64,000 bases of DNA from Heloderma charlesbogerti (GCA_026122225.1 JANEZZ010002355.1:186001-250000); one strand, 5' to 3'; shown: positions 32,384 through 42,455, counted from the first letter of the stretch. Numbers and translations: made by a program. The notes: generated by a model from the sequence alone, not told the origin.

Positions 32384-33098
32384 CAGTGGTGTCGTGAGCT
32401 GGGGCACACGGGGTCGAAGCACCAGGACTTTCTGAGTAGCAGGGATGATGATGTCTTCTGCCACCCCACCCCTGGCTTCCCATTCCTGCTGAGCTTCATT
32501 CCTCACAGTAGCTGGGGGAGAAATGGACACCCCCCCCCGAACAATATATCATTTCCTGTTGTAATGCAAAGTATTTTGGGGTGGCTGGGTCTTGAATGGG
32601 CAATTAAGGCCCACTAGGCCACGGTGGCTTAGTGGTTAAGACGCTGAACTGCAGACTGGAAGGTCGGCAGGACAGCAGTTCAAGACCCGAGTGTCGCGTG
32701 ACGGAGTGAGCTCCCGTCTTCAGTCCCAGCTTCTGCCAACCTAGCAGTTCGAAAGCAAGAAATTGCAAGTAGATAAATAGGTGCCGCCTCGGCGGGAAAG
32801 GTAACAGCGTTCCGTGCACCTCGGTGTTCAGTCATGCCGGCCACATGACCACGGAAGCGTCTTCGGACAGCGCTGGCTCTTCGGCTTAGAAACGGGGATG
32901 AGCACCGCACCCTAGCATCGGACACGACTGGTTGGGGATACCTTTACCTTTACCTTAGGCTTCACAAAAGGCAGATATAATACACAGGGAGAGATAGATC
33001 AACACAGCTGCCTGCATTTTGGGATTGCCATTGGGGGTGTGGCTATGGGGACTATCATGATCTGCGCCTGCACTTCAGAATGTACCACTACACCACCG
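32384..33098. mobile_element. hAT-F-like element split by a Sauria SINE
   Basis: Left end CAGTGGTGTCGTGAG; right end inverted CGGTGGTGTAGTGG. The 10-base GCCATGGGAT flanks it on both sides (32374-32383 and 33099-33108). Ten bases is longer than the 8 of hAT, so a Mutator-like origin with 9-10 base duplications is an alternative. The interior follows the copy at 49340 (TTGTAATGCAAAG, ATTTTGGGGTGGCT). Confidence 0.7.
32620..32955 (+). mobile_element. Sauria SINE
   Basis: The tRNA-like head CGGTGGCTTAGTGGTTAAGA is followed by the conserved body CCAACCTAGCAGTTCGAAAG, AAGTAGATAAATAGGTGCCG and CATGCCGGCCACATGACC. The end CATCGGACACGACTGG copies a BovB 3' end, and the tail is ACCTTTACCTTTACC. This SINE family is restricted to squamates and is mobilised by BovB. 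TAGGC lies on both sides (32615-32619 and 32956-32960). One stretch of the head (near 32690) is altered by a short insertion. Confidence 0.92.
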
Positions 33099-33108
33099 GC
33101 CATGGGAT

Positions 33109-33535
33109 GTAACTTAAATAAATGAGGAATAACCATTTGGCTTGTGCTCTGTTGTTTGCCATTGATGCTTCTCCAGATTTCAGGCTGGGTGCAGATGGGT
33201 CATAGTAGCATTCTCCTTTCATGGGGAGATGAGACTGACAGCTGACTCCCCATGTGGCTGTAAGACCACCCTGGCAAGTTAAACTAAAGAGTCATGCGTA
33301 TTCACCCTATATGCACTTCCCAACCCTGCTGAGGATAAGGGACTGGGTTCTCTTATCAGGGTCATCAATCCACAGTTTCAGGGAAGAGGGATTTGCAGTG
33401 GCAGGCAGGAATATAGGACTGAGCGGAGACAAGCCAGCAAGGACAGTGCCTTTTTCTTTCACATGCTTTAATCGTTCTCAGACAGGAGAAGAAGGGAAGC
33501 ATGAATGCTTTACTAGTAGTATATAAAGACTCTGG
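33109..33535. other. Unassigned sequence
   Basis: No gene or repeat recognised. Confidence 0.4.
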
Positions 33536-33712
33536 TCTGGTTTGGATGTTATATTAAGCCACAGTTTAGCTTTTCTTGAATGAACCTGCTTTAGCCCTCG
33601 GCTTTCACACTCTCCTGAGGTCGCGAGGAGGAAGAGGGAGCACATGAGCCAAAGGTTCATTGCAGCGCATGGATGCAATGCTAAACCATGTTTTAGGATT
33701 ATATCCGACCCC
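33536..33712. mobile_element. P3-like palindromic MITE
   Basis: GTTTGGATGTTATATTAAGC then CACAGTTTAGC at left; GCTAAACCATGTTTTAGGAT then ATATCCGACC at right. Confidence 0.55.
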
Positions 33713-33897
33713 GGCCATTCTGCATACAGTTCAGATATGGAATGATAAGAATTTTCATGTTAGTTTTTGATGTGGCAAAGCTTTCATTTCTGAGACATGA
33801 ATGTTTCTCCTGAATGCACCTCACCTCACAACAGGTCACCAACAGATTTGTGACCTGTTGTGTCAATGGACTTCAAGGGTACAGTACATCTGTGTCT

Positions 33898-34262
33898 ATT
33901 CATTCATTCATTCATTCATTTTACAGCATTTGTATACCACTCCATATCTAAAACAGATTCCGGAGTGGTAACATAAGAAGTAAAAAGATAAAAAGGACTA
34001 AAACACCATTATTAAAACTGTTCTTTTAAAAACAGAATGCCAATTAAAACCATGGCTGACTAGTTAAGGAATGCTTCCAGGAAAAGAGCTGTTTTCAGGA
34101 GGCACCAAAAGCAGCACAGTGTTGGCACCTGCCTAACTTCCAGGGGCAGGGAGTTCCAAGGAAAGGGGGCCACCCCACTGAAGGGCTCTTCTCTGGGTGG
34201 ACTCCAGTCAGGCTATAGGTCCACGTGGAAGCCACATTCAGAAGAAATGTTCACCATGTGGG
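33898..34262 (-). mobile_element. L2-like LINE, 3' end
   Basis: Read on its own strand: CCTTGGAACTCCCTGCCCCT and TTAGGCAGGTGCC (coding remnant), then GAGTGGTATACAAATGCTGT and an AATG repeat tail (33898-33922 as ATTC on the plus strand). Confidence 0.7.
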
Positions 34263-34410
34263 AATGACGGTCAAAGTCACAATGTTTAAAAATGAGCATG
34301 ATCTATATACATTTCTATTTATGGTAGAATATTTATGGTATCCATATAGAAATTAGTAAGTGATATTCTAGTGTTTCCTGTTAGATGTTCATAAATATTA
34401 AGCAGAACTT

Positions 34411-34441
34411 CCCCTCCCTCCCTCCCTCCCTCCCTCCCTCT
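34411..34441. repeat. (CCCT)n microsatellite
   Basis: Seven to eight CCCT units. Confidence 0.9.
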
Positions 34442-34469
34442 GTTCCTTCCCTCTCTTTCCATTTATGAT

Positions 34470-34578
34470 TTAGTTCAGCATTCTCCAACCTGGTGCCCTC
34501 CAGATGTGTTGGACTGTATGACTATTAGCTATGCTGGCTGTAAATTATGGGAGTTGCAATCCAGGTTGGGGAAGCCTG
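34470..34578. mobile_element. P1 palindromic MITE
   Basis: CTCCAACCTGGTGCCCTCCA then GATGTGTTGGAC at left; the right arm is shortened to GAGTTGCAATCCAGGTTGGG then GAAGCCTGG. Confidence 0.65.
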
Positions 34579-34582
34579 GTTT

Positions 34583-34702
34583 AGAGTGCAATCCTATGCA
34601 TGTTGAGTCAGAAAAAAAGTCCTACAACATGGCTGGCTGATGAATGTTGGGAGTTATAGGGCTTTTTTCTGTATAAACATTCGTAGGATTGCACCCTTAG
34701 GT
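34583..34702. mobile_element. P2-type palindrome with a P1-like centre
   Basis: GTGCAATCCTATGCATGTTG at left and ACATTCGTAGGATTGCACCC at right are P2-type ends. The middle has TGAATGTTGGGAGTTATAGG, resembling a P1 centre. A cleaner version lies at 50462-50572. Confidence 0.65.
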
Positions 34703-35717
34703 CCTCACCATTGTCACAAGGGCTTTTGAAGACAAGGGAGCTTATTAGCAGAAAGAAAAAAAAAGAAAACCTTATTACTATTTATTGCTTGCAAATGCAA
34801 ACCAGGATAGACTGTGGCAGAGAAACCAGCGCTGTGGAAAACAGAAATAAAAGTCCTCCGGCAGTAGCTGAGCATTAGCATCTGGAACCTTTTAGCCATC
34901 AAAGTGAAAGGCCCAGAATATTACACACAGTTCCATCATCAAAAGCCCTGCTTGGTAACATGATAGATACAGTTCAGAGTCTGGCCAATAGGATGGCTAC
35001 TCCCCTGTGTCCTCAAAGAACCTTCTCTCTGAATCTCCACTGAACATGAGAGAGAGAAAAGTCATGCTATTTCTCCCATTCTCAACAAAATAGTCAAGAT
35101 TTCCCCTTGCCTGGGCACAGCAGTCTTTCCCTGAAAGCATTGCAACGGCTTCCCAGCTCTGTCCTTGGCTTCCTTCCCAGTTGGAACTCTCTCCTCATGT
35201 GTCAGACCTTTCTACGCCCCATGAATAATGTTTGGTCAGGCTGGGTAATTTGGTTATGTCAAACTGTTTTCAGGAGATTTCCCCCATCATTTATTTTGGA
35301 ACACACAGCACTAGGTTTTATCCCCCCCACCCCTCCGCCCCTAGTCAGTTTTGGAGTCCTTCAGAAGAAAACTAATTTACTCAGTAGCTCCTGCCCTAAC
35401 GTTACCAGGCCCATGGTAAAGAGCTTAGCACAGAGGGAATTTTAACAAGGCAGCCTAACCCGGTAGTCACTTGCACCATTTGACCTCAGAGTTATTTCCT
35501 GTTTCCCAAAGACAGCATGGAGCTTGGCAATGAAAATCACACAGGTGTAATTCTGTAACGTTCATCAGGGCAGAGAAAAGAAATTACGTCTTCATACAAT
35601 GCAAAAGATGCGATGACCGCCAGCTTAGATGGCTTTAAAAGGGGATGAGACACATTCACTGAAGGTAAGTTCATCAGTGGCTATGACAGCAAAACGGAAG
35701 GTTCGGGTCCCTTTGAA
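34703..35717. other. Unassigned sequence
   Basis: No repeat recognised. A 112-codon plus frame (35107-35445) is serine and proline rich with no domain and no splice evidence. Confidence 0.35.
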
Positions 35718-36043
35718 CAATGCCGGCTGCAGGTCCTTGAGGGCCCTTGGGCAAGACACACGCAATGGGCCCCCTCCCTCAGTGAGTCTATCTTCTCCCT
35801 GCCAATGTCAACAGCTGCTGTTGCTCCTCATCCACTGCCACTTGCTTGTTTGACAGGCAAAGAGCCAGTGAGCAAGGAGGAAGGAGCATCTACTGCACCT
35901 CCTCACCACCGCCTCCATGGTCTGGGCCAGAGCAAGAGGCAGGTGAACAGGTTGCAGCGCAGGGGACTCTTGTCAGTGGGACCCTGCTGGGGGGTGGGCC
36001 CTCGGCAAGAGTCCGACCATGCCTATCCTTGATGCCAGCCCTG
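35718..36043. mobile_element. hAT-D non-autonomous element, copy 2
   Basis: The right end inverted reads CAGGGCTGGCATCAAGG and the left end CAATGCCGGCTGCAGG. The 8-base target CCTTTGAA is perfectly duplicated at 35710-35717 and 36044-36051. Contains GGGCCCTTGGGCAAGACAC and a long shared block with 30100-30445. No transposase. Confidence 0.8.
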
Positions 36044-36084
36044 CCTTTGAACTCCATTTGCTGAGGTGTGTGTGGTGGGGGGCA

Positions 36085-36190
36085 GCTTAGGTGGGCTGTT
36101 GCCCTCATGCCCTACTTGTGGGCTTCTGGCTGGGCACTGCCCTAGATAGACATTTGCTCTGATCCAGCAGGGCTTGTTAGGTTCTTATTA
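36085..36190 (+). repeat. R1 interspersed repeat, copy 2
   Basis: GTGGGCTTCTGGCTGGGCAC then TGCTCTGATCCAGCAGGGCT, the same order as in 10545-10775. Confidence 0.45.
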
Positions 36191-36446
36191 GTAACATTAC
36201 AGATATTACCACCCTACCCCCTTTTTCCTGCCTTTGAGTGAACACCCCCCTCCCCCCCATGCACACTTTTCATACCCTCTTAATTCTCAATAGATAGACA
36301 AGTAACCTCTGTAGTCTGAAATACTGCAGAGGAAAAAGATCCCTGCACATATCCTTTGAACAAAGTTTGTTTGTGGAGAAAGAGAAATTGATGGACTGTT
36401 TGTTGTTGATGGACTCAAAAGCACTTTGGAACTTAATTCAGTAATT

Positions 36447-36812
36447 TAGAGTGCCCATGTGTCCTCTTTTACACAGGACAGTCCTCTATTGGAATGGTTG
36501 TCAGAGGACTCTCTGCTATTTGAAGGTGTCCTCAGTTTGAAGGCCTGTCCATTCCAAGTCTGAACCATCAGGCAGAAGAGCTGGGCCTTGATGTTGCCCA
36601 TCAACAGCACCTGGACAGCACACTGAGCAAAGCACACAGGTCACCTGGTCACAGTCTTCCACACTAAGGTGATATGTACTGCATATCTATTTAAATTATA
36701 ATAATTATTTCTAAAATTGCTTCTATTCATATCCATTAGCATATGCAAAAGTTTATGCAAATTTCTATCTTCTTTGGTCCTCTTCTTTGGCAATTCATAA
36801 GAGGCCACCCTA
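36447..36812 (-). mobile_element. hAT-C element, copy 4
   Basis: On the plus strand it starts TAGAGTGCCCATGTGTCCTC and ends AGAGGCCACCCTA, so it lies in reverse relative to the copy at 20771. AGTAAT is found on both sides but not in the same register. Confidence 0.7.
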
Positions 36813-37189
36813 GTAATGAAGCATGACCCAGTCACGAAAAATGTGTGTGAAAGGTCAATCTGCACTGACGTGTGTATGTGCATCTGTATGCGTGTGTGTG
36901 TGTGTGGGGGGGGCATTGTCAACATTCACTTGACTGACTCAGCACATAGCAGCCAAACTCGAAGATGGCAACTAAGGACTCCTCCAGATGGAGGGCTCCT
37001 AGAGCTACCAGTCATTGGACTTCCATTGTAAAGTATAAGCAAGAATTCCAGACTGCCCACACTGTTGGGGGTGGGGGGACTTGCCACTACACGCCACAGC
37101 CTTCTGTCTACACCAGTAAGTGGAGAGGTAACCAACATTCTTCCCTCCCTTTGCCACTCCATCCTGCCACGTTCTTTCTGCCAAGGTGT

Positions 37190-37233
37190 CCTTCCTTCCT
37201 TCCTTCCTTCCTTCCTTCCTTCCTTCCTTCCTT
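37190..37233. repeat. (TTCC)n microsatellite
   Basis: Ten uninterrupted units. Confidence 0.95.
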
Positions 37234-37289
37234 CTCTGGAACTGCACAATTCTGGAAGTTCGAAGGTTCACTGCTGTGCTTTTACTCCC

Positions 37290-37510
37290 ATGTAAGTGCA
37301 CATTGCCCTGATTCAGTTCAAGACCATGGTGATCTGGGAGCAGAGGGTTTAAACCTTCCCCCCCCACACACACACACCAGTTTTCCCACTGGCATTCCAC
37401 ACACATACACATGGGGAGGGGTTAAAAAAAGAAAAAAAAAGTCTACATTCTAGCCATTTTCTTTCTTTAACCCTCCCAGGGTGGTGTGGTGGAATATCAG
37501 GAGGTGTGGG
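37290..37510. repeat. R3 palindromic, G-run and C-run rich repeat
   Basis: GGTTTAAACCTTCCCCCC and TGGCATTCCACACACA are followed by GGGGAGGGGTTAAAAAAAG. Similar blocks occur at 45640-45760 and 62250-62395. In each, a pair GGTTAAAC / GTTTAAAA brackets a TTCCAC motif. Family not recognised. Confidence 0.4.
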
Positions 37511-37651
37511 GGGGGGGACTGGTCGTGTGTGCCACAGCCATTTGGAATATTGATCCTCTGATCCCACCAATCAAAGGTTACTACAGGATATCTAAACCTG
37601 GACACTATAGGATAATGACAGTTTAAATAACCCACAGTTAACCTAAGTACA

Positions 37652-38640
37652 GTTGTTGTTGTTTATTCGGTCAGTCGCTTCCGACTCTTTGTGACTTCAT
37701 GGACCAGCCCACGCCAGAGCTTCCTGTCGGCCGTCGCCACCCCCAGTTCCCCCAAGGTCGAGTCCATCACCTTCAGAATATCATCCATCCATCTTGCCCT
37801 TGGTCGGCCCCTCTTCCTTTTGCCTTCCACTTTCCCTAGCATCAGCATCTTCTCCAGGGTATCCTGTCTTCCCATTATGTGGCCAAAGTACTTCAGTTTT
37901 GTTTTAATATCATTCCTTCAAGTGAGCAGTCTGGCTTGATTTCCTGGAGTATGGACTGGTTTGATCTTCTTGCAGTCCAAGGCACTCTCAGAATTTTCCT
38001 CCAACATCACAGTTCAAAAGCATCTATCTTCCTTCACTCAGCCTTCCTTATGGTCCAGCTCTCGCAGTCATAGGTTACTACGGGGAATACCATTGCTTTA
38101 ACTATGTGGACCTTTGTTGTCAGTGTGATGTCTCTGCTCTTCACTATTTTATCAAGATTTGTCATTGCTGTCCTCCCAAGCAGTAAACGTCTTCTGATTT
38201 CCTGGCTGCAGTCAGGGTCTGCAGTAGTCTTTGCGCCTAGAAAGACAAAGTCTGTCACTGCCTCCATGTTTTCTCCCTCTATTTGCCACTTATCAATCAA
38301 GCTGGTTGCCATAATCTTGGTTTTTTTGAGGTTTACCTGCAACCCAGCTTTTGCACTTTCTTCTTTCACCTTCATCAGAAGGTTCCTCAGTTCCTCCTCG
38401 CTTTCAGCCATCAAAGTGGTATCATCTGCATATCTGAGATTGTTAATGTTTCTTCCAGCGATTTTAACTGCAGCCTTGACTTCATCAAGCCCAGCACATC
38501 GCATGATGCATTCTGTGTACAGGTTGAATAGGTAGGGTGAGAGTATACAACCCTGCCGTACTCCTTTCCCAATCTTAAACCAGTCTGTTGTTCCATGGTC
38601 TGTTCTTACCGTTGCTACTTGGTCGTACAGTTTGTTGTTA
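37652..38640 (-). mobile_element. RTE-BovB LINE, 5'-truncated, second subfamily
   Basis: About 1 kb of 3' sequence. The 3' end AAGTCACAAAGAGTCGGAAG then CGACTGACCGAATAA and an ACAACAACAAC tail differ from those of the copy at 10824 (ACGACTTAACGACTGA), so the two belong to different BovB subfamilies. Truncation at the 5' side is usual for LINE insertions. No target duplication was found. Confidence 0.88.
37663..38629 (-). pseudogene. BovB reverse transcriptase C-terminal part, broken
   Basis: Readable segments in order: GKGVRQGCILSPYLFNLY, LRYADDTTLMAESEEEL with the catalytic Asp pair, FVFLGAKT, RRRLLLGR and CESWTIRKAE. A TGA at 38034-38036 ends the open part, and a second TGA replaces a Trp codon about nine codons on, within the FELW segment. 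A frameshift follows, then the terminal part (37663-37875) is open again, with KRKRGRPRARWMDDILK and the final TKSRKRLTE. The endonuclease and the first reverse transcriptase motifs are absent. Confidence 0.85.
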
Positions 38641-39739
38641 AGTTCAGTTACACTTCCATAAATTTGCATATGCAAAGTCCCATATGAATATTTCCAAAGC
38701 AAGAAGGATATTTTCTTTGTTTTTAGACGATGCGTACATGTGTTGAAACAGGCATCATCTTAGAAGGGGCATTCACTCCTATGTGAGAGGAAAGGGGGAG
38801 TACCTCTGCCTGCCATTTTTAAAAGTGGGGGAAAGACCTGAATTGCACTATCAACTCAGAATAGCGGGTAATACTATGTTCTAAGGCCCCCATGAAGTCT
38901 GTGCCATAGAGAGTGAAAGAAAATGCATTGAAGATGAGGCACAGATGGTATTTTCCACCAGTAAAGCAGAGCTATTTTAACTGTAATGTGAACTCTAGTT
39001 GCTGGAGGTGTGAAGCACCTACTTGCGTATGTGGTGAGATTGCCCACTGGCACAAAGGTTTTGAGTCCAGGTCTTTGCCTTCGCCAGTGAGGTCACCCAA
39101 CAAGATACGACACTATCTGCAAAACTGGGACTACTATCTCTTTATATGTACTCTATTACACAAATAAGACATAAAGAGCTCCTGACTTTTTCTGGTCAGC
39201 AGCCAGGTTGCTCATAGCTGCTCACTGGAAATCAGCAAATGAAGTTTCTCTTATTAAATTTGGGCCCTTGCACTAATGGGGAAACTCACTAAACATCTTC
39301 AGGTACAAAGAGCCCAAGTAGAAATTGGCACTTTTTATGGAATATGGCATCTATTTATTGAATTAGCTAATACTGAGAAGAATACACAAAAATCTCCTAG
39401 GAAGGTCTATGGTGTGATCTATTAGGACGATGAGTGGTACTTGAATCAGATAATCTTGCTTGTACCATATAGAGATCCTGAGCGATCAGAAAGACTGTAA
39501 AGAAATTGACTCACATGTGGTGTATTTGGATTTGTTACTGTTCATTGTTACTTTGAAAAATTATTTTTTTTAAAAAAGTGTTCTGTCTGTCTGTCTATCT
39601 ATTTGATCCAGATTTAGTCATATTTAAAGTACACATATTAAAATAAATGGGATTTAAGCAAGTCATATAAGCATGACTACGTCTGGATCCAGCCGATTTA
39701 AATTTTTTTCCAGTCTTTTAAAACTGATTTACCTGATTC
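38641..39739. other. Unassigned sequence
   Basis: No gene or known repeat. TCTG units at 39583-39600 form a short repeat. Confidence 0.4.
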
Positions 39740-39815
39740 ATAGAACCACAGAATCATAGGGTTGGAAGGGGCCTACAAGACCATCAAGTCCAACCCCCTG
39801 CTCAATGCAGGAAGC
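39740..39815 (-). mobile_element. CR1 LINE, terminal fragment
   Basis: ATAGAACCACAGAATCATAG then GGTTGGAAGGGGCCTACAAG and CATCAAGTCCAACCCCCTGC are the reverse complement of the CR1 3' end at 7075-7147. Confidence 0.75.
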
Positions 39816-39835
39816 CTTAAGTACTGAAGCTTTTA

Positions 39836-39908
39836 TGCGCGCGCGCGCACACACACACACACACACCCACGCAGAAAGGGAATGACAGGCAGGCAGGCAG
39901 GCAGGCGG
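39836..39908. repeat. (GC)n(AC)n ... (GGCA)n compound microsatellite
   Basis: GCGCGCGCGC passes into AC units, and a short spacer leads to GGCAGGCAGGCAGGCAGGCG. Confidence 0.9.
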
Positions 39909-40332
39909 GCAGAGATACTGGACAGATATTGCTTTCTACTAAATCTTTTCAGTCTTCTAGTCTTAAATTATTACATCCCACAGAATTAGCAGTCATCCCT
40001 GCCTGCTAGAAGAGAAGCATCTTTTGCTGTCTGCTGCCCCCTCATGTGTTTTTGTGTGTACTTTTCCACTTGTCTGACAACTAGTAGAGGCACCAGTAAA
40101 GAAAAAGGAAAATGCCTTACATTCAACCACCTAATAAATCACCTAAAGAGCTGTTTAAAACCCTATACAGCTAATATGGAATCCGGAGATAATCCATGCG
40201 TCGGTGTGTGCATGTGAGATGAGACAGTGTCTGCTGGCCTTGCAATCAAACTTCACCCATCAATCCGTTCTTCAGTACAGAGTCTGTATAAAAGACCTGA
40301 TCAATGTGTGGAGGTTGAAAGTAAGGCCAGTA
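39909..40332. other. Unassigned sequence
   Basis: No gene or repeat recognised. Confidence 0.4.
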
Positions 40333-40797
40333 GGCATTATCCTGACCCCCACTCCAGATGTTTTAGATTACACCTTCCACTAGCACCAGCCAGCAGGAAC
40401 ATAGGAAGCTGCCTTATACTGAGTCAGATCCTTGGTCCATCTAGCCCAGTTCCATTGACATTGACTGGCAGCAGCTTTCCAGGGTTTCAGGAAGGCCTTT
40501 TTCCAGCCCTACCAGGAGATGCCAGAGATCATACCTAGGGCCTTCTGCATGCAGAGCAAGAGCTCTACCACTGACTGAGCTATGCAGAGCAAGAGTTCTA
40601 CCACTGCAAGAATCCTTGCAGAATTCTGCTGTCTCTTTTGATGCTCTGGAAGTTGCAACACATCCAAAGCCTAGCATGGCTCAGGGATGTCCTGTATGCT
40701 TGAGGGCTCTGGCATGCCATGTAGGCAGGGTCCTCACGAATGCTGGGAGGTGTAGTCCAGAACATCTCAAAGGCACCAGGTTGGGGAAGGCTGGACT
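40333..40797. mobile_element. P1 palindromic MITE, arms separated by a SINE
   Basis: The left arm (40345-40395: CTCCAGATGTTTTAGATTAC, ending in CAGCCAGCA) and the right arm (40735-40797: GAATGCTGGGAGGTGTAGTC, then CACCAGGTTGGGGAAGGCTG) are normally adjacent. A tRNA-Ala-type SINE and about 150 bases of unassigned sequence lie between them. Confidence 0.55.
40398..40610 (-). mobile_element. tRNA-Ala-type SINE with a duplicated head
   Basis: ACATAGGAAGCTGCCTTATA, TCCTTGGTCCATCTAGCCCA, AGGAGATGCCAGAGATCATA and TCTGCATGCAGAGCAAGAGC follow the order of the family. The tRNA-like stretch GCAGAGCAAGAGCTCTACCA is present twice (about 40550 and 40588), a tandem duplication of roughly 35 bases. Confidence 0.8.
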
Positions 40798-40900
40798 AGA
40801 CAGACAGAACACAACATGCAAGGACTGTTGAAGCCATTCTGCTCGATGATTGCTGTGTTGTAGGGACTAATCAAGGAAAATGTAAATGAAAAATGGACTT

Positions 40901-41139
40901 TACAGCACAATTCTATACATAGCTACTTAGAAGTAAGCCCCGTTGAGTTCAATGGGACTTACTCCCAGGTAAGTGTGGATAGCAGGGGTGAGGAATGTGT
41001 GGCCTTCCAGATGTTGGTGGACTGCAGCTTCCATCAGCCCCAGCCAGTACAGCCAATAGTGAGGGCTGATGGGAGGTGCAGTCCAACAACTTCTTGAAGG
41101 CCCCATGTTCCCCATCCCTGGCATATAGGATTGCAGCCT
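40901..41139. mobile_element. P2 palindrome split by a P1 palindrome
   Basis: CAGCACAATTCTATACATAG starts P2, and CATATAGGATTGCAGCCTT (41121-41139) ends it. Between lies 40984-41121. The flanks GTGGATAG and GCATATAG agree at five of eight positions. Confidence 0.65.
40984..41121. mobile_element. P1 palindromic MITE, inserted in P2
   Basis: Starts CAGGGGTGAGGAATGTGTGG and ends CCCCATGTTCCCCATCCCTG, inverted ends of CAGGGRTG type that fit hAT. Confidence 0.75.
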
Positions 41140-41601
41140 TCATGAAATCTTCAGCAATCTTCATTTTAGCTTCAGGGCAAATCCATGGGCAAGATCCATC
41201 CAAAGTTAAGCCCTTCAGAATCCCATTGCTTTGATGGAAGAGGTAAACCAGTGTTTAAATTTCTCCCATTGAAAATCAATGAGGCTTAAAAGTGCTTAAC
41301 TTTGGTTAGACTGTGCCCAGTGTTGATTATATACTGAAGGGTTTATTTAATAAGCATGCTTCAGTGCACCTGAACTATGGCTCAATGGAAGGGAAAACAC
41401 CTTTTTGGCTGGAGAGCAAAGAGAAATTGGTAAGATTTTAAAGAAGATACACAGTAAGCACAAGCTGTGCATAGCCAAAAGTATCACTTGTGCCTGCAGT
41501 CAACATCAATTTAAAACGTTGTGCAGTATGGGAAGAGGGAAGAGGGAGGCGGGCATCAGCAGTAGGGGAATAGTGGATCTGCAGAAACGGTTCTCTCCAT
41601 G

Positions 41602-41602
<1 letters not shown>
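41140..41602. other. Unassigned sequence
   Basis: No gene or repeat recognised; 41180-41310 has a weak inverted repeat (GGGCAAGATCCATCCAAAGTTAAG-like against CTTAACTTTGGTTAGACTG). Confidence 0.35.

Positions 41603-41641
<39 letters not shown>
41603..41641. repeat. (AC)n microsatellite
   Basis: About 19 AC units. Confidence 0.95.
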
Positions 41642-41643
<2 letters not shown>

Positions 41644-41723
41644 TTAAGCACACCAGGATGCGGGGGGCACTTGGCAGAATGGGAAAAGAGAATGTGGAAG
41701 TATATACATACACACCTACCTTT

Positions 41724-41848
41724 CAGTGGAGGCTTGTGGCTCTGATGTCAGTGGAGTGGTGAATCCACTCTGGGTTTCAGTCAGAACCAGTCAGAACTCT
41801 AAAGAACCTATCCAGGGGGTGAAGCATCGGAGCCCCCAGCCCCCACTG
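41724..41848. mobile_element. hAT-B element, internally deleted
   Basis: 125 bases. Left end CAGTGGAGGCTTGTGGCTCT, right end inverted CAGTGGGGGCTGGGGGCTCC. Perfect 8-base target CTACCTTT at 41716-41723 and 41849-41856. A short internal duplication, CAGTCAGAACCAGTCAGAAC, is present. Confidence 0.88.
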
Positions 41849-41910
41849 CTACCTTTGGTCCTACTATGAGCTATCCAAGAACTGTGGATTTCTGTCTGAG
41901 TTGCTAGAAA

Positions 41911-42085
41911 CCAGGAGCTGTAACTCAGTGGTAGAGCACCTCCTTTGCATGCAGAAGGTTCCAGGTGGGGCTAGGAAAGAATCCTGCCTGAAACCCTGGA
42001 AAGCCGCTGCCAGTCAGTGTCATCAACACCAGGCTGGATGGTCCACTTACATACTCAGTGCAAGAGAGCTTGCTATGTTCCTAGT
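41911..42085 (+). mobile_element. tRNA-Ala-type SINE
   Basis: GGAGCTGTAACTCAGTGGTA, then GCACCTCCTTTGCATGCAGA with the TTTGCAT anticodon loop, a B box GGTTCCAGG, then GAAACCCTGGAAAGCCGCTG and CCAGTCAGTGTCATCAACAC. This is the best head in the window for assigning the tRNA-Ala(UGC) ancestry. Confidence 0.8.
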
Positions 42086-42321
42086 GTTCATCTGTGTCAT
42101 CTGTAATGACACTTCAAAATACCTCTAGTCCACCCTTACTGATGCAGGGGCAGTAGGCAGGCCATCATGCATGGCTGGTGTCCCAGGCAAATTGATGTGG
42201 CCCCTTTGGACGTGCCCCAGTAGCAGTGCTGTGTTTCTGATGGATTCATTCACAGAAACCAGCGAGGATTCCAGAAGACCCTGACTGCTAATGAATTCAG
42301 CCCAGGTCTTCTACTGCAGGA

Positions 42322-42455
42322 ATGGGCAAAAAGAGATCTCCAGATGATTTGGACACCAACTCCCAGCATTCCTGATCACTGGCCATGCTAGCAAGGGCTT
42401 CTGGGAGTTACAGCTCAAAACATCTAGTGATCTATCTTCTGCTCACCCCTGCTCT
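42322..42455. mobile_element. P1 palindromic MITE, diverged
   Basis: CAGGAATGGGCAAAAAGAG at left and TCTTCTGCTCACCCCTGCTC at right; CATTCCTGATCACTGGCCAT in the centre. Confidence 0.55.

Noticed and set aside
36965..37453. 162-codon plus frame with Leu-Pro-Ser repeats
   Set aside because: Caused by the (TTCC)n microsatellite and R3 repeat.
41911..41985. Possible tRNA-Ala gene
   Set aside because: The acceptor stem does not close and the SINE body continues directly.
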